NCBI RefSeq assembly: GCF_050947335.1
Contig: NC_134993.1
Span: 10,230,001 to 10,294,000 of the forward strand
DNA: 64,000 nt
Source of the DNA: Megachile rotundata
Lineage: Eukaryota; Arthropoda; Insecta; Hymenoptera; Megachilidae
Direction of reading: 5' to 3'
In this document: positions 60,201-64,000 of the stretch, in pieces
How the letters are laid out: each line of letters begins with the position of its first letter
Position numbering within the stretch: the stretch's first letter is position 1
The notes under the pieces: generated by a model
The model's input: only the letters and a program-made list of their open reading frames with translations
Told to the model about the DNA's origin: nothing
Database searches by the model: none
Made by a program: the position numbers and the translations under genes

Positions 60201-60960
60201 CAATTCCAAAATTTTGTTTTCGAATTACCATTACAAAACTAGTAACATAAATTACACATCTCCCTAAACAATGAACATCATCAAGAACATCACCAAAAAA
60301 ATATCCCAATTCTGTTCTAAATTCATCAAAATAATTTAGCATTATCCTTCAAAATCGATGCCTCGATCATAACCTGTCTTGAAACGTCCATTGTTATTCC
60401 CAAAGCGAACGATCCGTTTCTAGAACGCGAATTGAACGTGACGAAAGCTAGGAATAAATATCGCCGGCGAAGAGCAGCCACGTTTGTCTACGGAAACGTC
60501 CTGGCCAGAGTAAGTTTGTTTTAGGGAAGTTCACTTTATCACGATCCGTTTCACGAAATAATTGTATGGGGGAAATTGAGGCTAGTCGCTGCGGTTCCGC
60601 CATGAAGTCTCCGTTAGAACACCTCGCACTGAATTCACATGTAATATCGTATTTCTCTTGTATTCCGACCAATTGTTCAGCAATTCGGGACTGAAACTGA
60701 GAAACTATTATACGAGTTGTATTCGCGCTTCGTGTTTGTAGTTACATGCGTATCATCTGAGAAATTGTTTACAGTTTCGTGGCGTTAAACCATTACGGTT
60801 GCGTGTATGCGGTTACTGCATTTTAGTTACTGTACCTTCATTATCGTATTGGATTTGTAGTTTATGATGGCTGGGGTTCGGTGGAGAATGATGAGCTTAG
60901 GGATTTTGATGGTTATTTGATTAAGTTTTAGGTTAAATATGTATTTTTGATGGTAGGGAG
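60201..60960. other. Unique region with CpG-richer centre
   Basis: The patch at about 60400-60850 contains a minus-strand frame (60448-60672) that I do not recognise. Confidence 0.4.
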
Positions 60961-62480
60961 TTATGAATTTATGAAGGCGGAAAGTTTGAAGCTTATAAAT
61001 TTGCAAATTTGTGGAGTTACATATTCATAAAGGTGCAGATTGACAAAGTTGCGAATTAACATGGTTGCAAATTCAAACAATAAGAGGCATAAAGTTAGGA
61101 GATTACAAGGTTACATAAATTGTAAAATGGTTAATTTACGAAGCTGAAATTTCGGAAAGTTACAAAATGATAAAGTTGCAAGTATACAAGGCTGCACATT
61201 CACAAAGTTGCAAATTAACGTAGTTGCAAATTGAAACAATGAGACATAAAGTTAGGAGATTACAAGGTTACATAAATTGTAAAGTGGCTAATCTACGAAG
61301 CTGCAACTTCAGAAAGTTACAAAATGATAAAGTTGCAAGTTTACAAGGTTGCACATTCACAAAGTTGCAAATTAACGTAGTTGCAAATCGAAACAATGAG
61401 ACATAAAGTTTACGAGTTTATGAGTTTACAAGGTGACATAATTCTAACGTTGCTAATTTATGAAGTTGCAACTTCAGAAAGTTACAAAATGATAAAGTTG
61501 CAAGTTTACAAGGTTGCACATTCCCAAAGTTGCAAATTAACGTAGTTGCAAATTGAAACAATAAGAAACATAAAGTTACGATTTTGCAAGGTTGCAAGAC
61601 TGTAAAGTTGCTAGTTTACAAAGTTGCAATGCTACAAGATTACAAAATAATAATGTTGCAAGTTTACAAAGTTGCACATTCACGAAGTTACAAATTAACA
61701 AACTTGCAAACTCGAACAGTTACAATTATGCAAAATTATGAGTTTACAAGGTTATAAGGCTACAAAGTTGCAACTTTCCAAAGTTACAGGTTTAGAAAGC
61801 TACATGTTCATAAAGTTTCAAGTTTACAATGTTGCACATACACGAAGTAACAAATTAAGAAACTTGCAAACTCAGACAGTTACAATTATGCAAAATTATG
61901 AGTTTACAAGGTTATAGGGCTACAAAGTTGCAATTTCACAAAGTTACAAGTTTAGAAAGCTACATGTTCATAAAGTTGCAAGTTTACAAAGTTGCACATA
62001 CACGAAGTTACAAATTAACAAACTTGCAAACTCAGACAGTTACAATTATTCTAAATTATGAGTTCACAAGGTTATAGGGCTACAAAGTTGCAATTTCACA
62101 GAGTTATAAGTTTATAAAGCTACATGTTCGTAATGTTGCAAGTTTACAAAGTTGCACATTCACGAAATTACAAATTAACAAACTTGCAAACTCGAACAGT
62201 TACAATTATGCAAAATTCTGAGTTTACAAGGTTGTAGGGCTACAAAGTTGCAACTTCACAAAGTTACAAGTTTAGAAAGCTACATGTTCATAAAGTTGCA
62301 AATTTCCAAAGTTGCTAATTCAGAAGTACTACAATTTGACAAAGTCACAAGTTAACAAAATTTGCAGATTCCATAAGTTACAAATTCAGAAAGTTAAACG
62401 TCAACAAAGTTGCAAATTCACTAAGTTTCAAATCAACTAAGTTGCACAATCAAGAACTTGAAAATTCTCAAAGTCACAAA
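60961..62480. repeat. 8-bp AAGTTGCA/AGTTTACA array with 160-bp higher-order unit
   Basis: CAGTTACAATTAT anchors at 61717, 61877, 62037 and 62197 are exactly 160 bp apart, i.e. 20 steps of 8 bp. An earlier subtype with ACGTAGTTGCAAATYGAAAC anchors at 61218, 61375 and 61540 has steps of 157 and 165 bp. Confidence 0.95.
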
Positions 62481-63540
62481 TTAATAAAGTTACTACCGAT
62501 ATGATATAGTATTTCTTTATTCCAACACACAGCTCGAATATTTGAATAATTGAATATTTGAGAACAGTTTAATATTTTTATATAATTGAACATTTGAATT
62601 AATTATGGGAATTGATCATTTGAATTGAACTTTTGGTAATTAACTATTGAAATGTAACTATATACTTGAAGGTAACTGAATATTTGAAAATAATTGAATA
62701 CTTGAATATAATAGAATATTGAAACACAATTCAGTATTTGAACACAATTGAATATATCCAAATATATCTTAACATCCGAATATAATTGAATACCCAGTAA
62801 TAATTGCATGCACACATTTAATCGAATAATTAAAAAAAATTGAATTTTGAAACACACCTCTATACTCAAATATAATCGAATGTCTACCCAAAGAAAACAA
62901 ATCACCTCTCCGTTCGATATTTTTTCCTCTATCCCGCACAGAATAGTTATTTCATATTCTTTCAATCGTTTCCTTTCAAAAGAATCTATAATATCCGTTG
63001 AAAGTTTAAAGCAACAATTCACAACATTATTTTCCCGTTAAAAAATCACACCCCGAATTCATTTTTCAGCCGTTTGATCTACGCTGCCGGATGATTGATT
63101 CTCGAACCCATAGATAGTATATTAAATATAAAAATATTCTTCATACGGTCATTTATCACCAAGATCCCCGAAATGCATTCACATACACAGAGACATTTGT
63201 TTTCATCGGAGTACAATAACCGACGACCATTTTTTTCCAATGCTGATCAGATTTAACCGAAAACTTTGTTTGCGAACAGTCAACCGTCAATTTTTATTTA
63301 ACGGAGTAAATAGTTTCGGCGCAGATTTATGTTCGTTTTGTATTGTGCGAATCGAGGCGATATTCAATCGACTTCACTGTTCACCGAAAATGTTTCGATT
63401 ATTCTTTCTTTGTTCTTTTTGATCGCGGTGACGAGTTAATTATACTAATTGAACGAATTTTGAAGGCGGATGTATGGAGGGGTGTATGGGGATGTTTTAT
63501 AGGGAGATGTTATTTTATTAATTTTGGGGGGAATTTAGAA
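62481..63540. other. Low-complexity then unique AT-rich DNA
   Basis: About 62530-62860 is rich in irregular TTGAATATTTGAA words. About 62870-63540 is unique. Overlapping frames on both strands (62603-63022 minus, 62847-63041 plus, 63240-63555 plus) show no recognised family. Confidence 0.45.
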
Positions 63541-64000
63541 ATTTTGGAGATTTGAAGGCAGTGAATTGTCTGGTAGGAAATTAGAGGAGTTTGAGTTCTT
63601 TAATTTTAAGTTCAGATATTTCGAAATTTTTAGATTGACAAATATGGGAATTTGTGAGTTTAAGTGTTTAGAAATTTTGGGATTTTTAGATTTATCCATC
63701 TCTGAATTTGCAAACTTAGAAATTTTGCAATTTAGGAATTCTAAGTTGACAAATTTGTAAATTTGCAAATTTAGATATATAGAAATTTAGGAATTTATGA
63801 ATTTTAGGTTGACAAATTTGTAAATTTATAAATTTGGATTTTAGAAATTTTAGGTTGACAAATTTGTAGTTTTTCAAATTTAGATACTTAGAGATATAGG
63901 AATTTTAGGTTGACTAATTTGTAATTTTGCAAATTTAGATATTTAGAAATTCAGGCATTCTAAACTGACAAATTTGTAATTTTGCAAATTTAAATTTTAG
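63541..64000. repeat. C-poor array of AATTTGTAAATTTGCAAATT words, about 45-63-bp blocks
   Basis: GTTGACAAATTTGTA-like anchors at 63745, 63808, 63853 and 63909 (GTTGACTAATTTG), with a last weak one near 63964, mark diverged blocks. The array continues beyond the window edge. Confidence 0.85.

Overview
The window looks like nuclear DNA of an insect, most likely a hymenopteran. The DNA is strongly AT-rich, yet CpG is not depleted in the GC-richer islands. A decayed mariner-family transposase lies near the left end, and CCTAA-type (TTAGG-complement) interstitial repeats occur near 23 kb. There are no operons, Shine-Dalgarno sites, rRNAs or recognisable tRNAs. I recognise no intact host protein-coding gene. 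The order is inferred, not proven.

Tandem repeats dominate, at roughly 40 % of the bases by my count. Three classes are visible. (1) Minisatellites built mostly on an 8-bp AATT-containing unit, some with higher-order periods: about 7.0-7.9, 19.0-19.2, 20.2-21.5, 35.9-37.05, 38.1-38.8, 39.5-40.7, 41.5-42.6, 44.5-45.2, 49.2-50.8, 51.3-51.5, 58.5-60.2 and 61.0-62.5 kb. (2) Satellite-like arrays of 106-212 bp units: 177 bp at 2.0-2.9, about 140 bp at 4.5-6.1, 212 bp at 23.6-24.1, 160 bp at 24.8-25.8, 106 bp at 34.4-35.1, 134 bp at 43.3-44.0, 145 bp at 47.4-48.4 and 144 bp at 52.1-52.7 kb. (3) Shorter minisatellites of 24, 25, 30, 34, 47 and 54 bp.

The most unusual structure is a dispersed 1.5-1.7 kb unit present four times. 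Copies 1 (12.3-13.7) and 3 (27.9-29.6) are in one orientation; copies 2 (16.9-18.6) and 4 (53.9-55.5) are in the other. Each copy joins an array of 11-bp TGCGTCA-type boxes to a conserved shoulder ending in a short hairpin and an ATG-initiated exon-like tract. A fixed 514-bp spacing between two landmarks is kept in all four copies. It looks like an undescribed non-autonomous repeat that carries its own satellite. A separate 47-bp array at 10.2-10.9 kb shares the TGCGTCA boxes. A second dispersed duplication, about 0.87 kb, lies at 32.1 and 45.7 kb in direct orientation; its core is collinear without net length change and differs at only a few sites.

Between the arrays are non-repetitive stretches, some GC- and CpG-richer (8.7-9.1, 22.3-22.9, 32.5-33.6, 37.15-37.9, 60.4-60.85 kb). 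These are the best places to look for exons or promoters, but sequence alone does not support a gene call. Most long open frames in the window are products of tandem periods that avoid stop codons and should not be treated as proteins.
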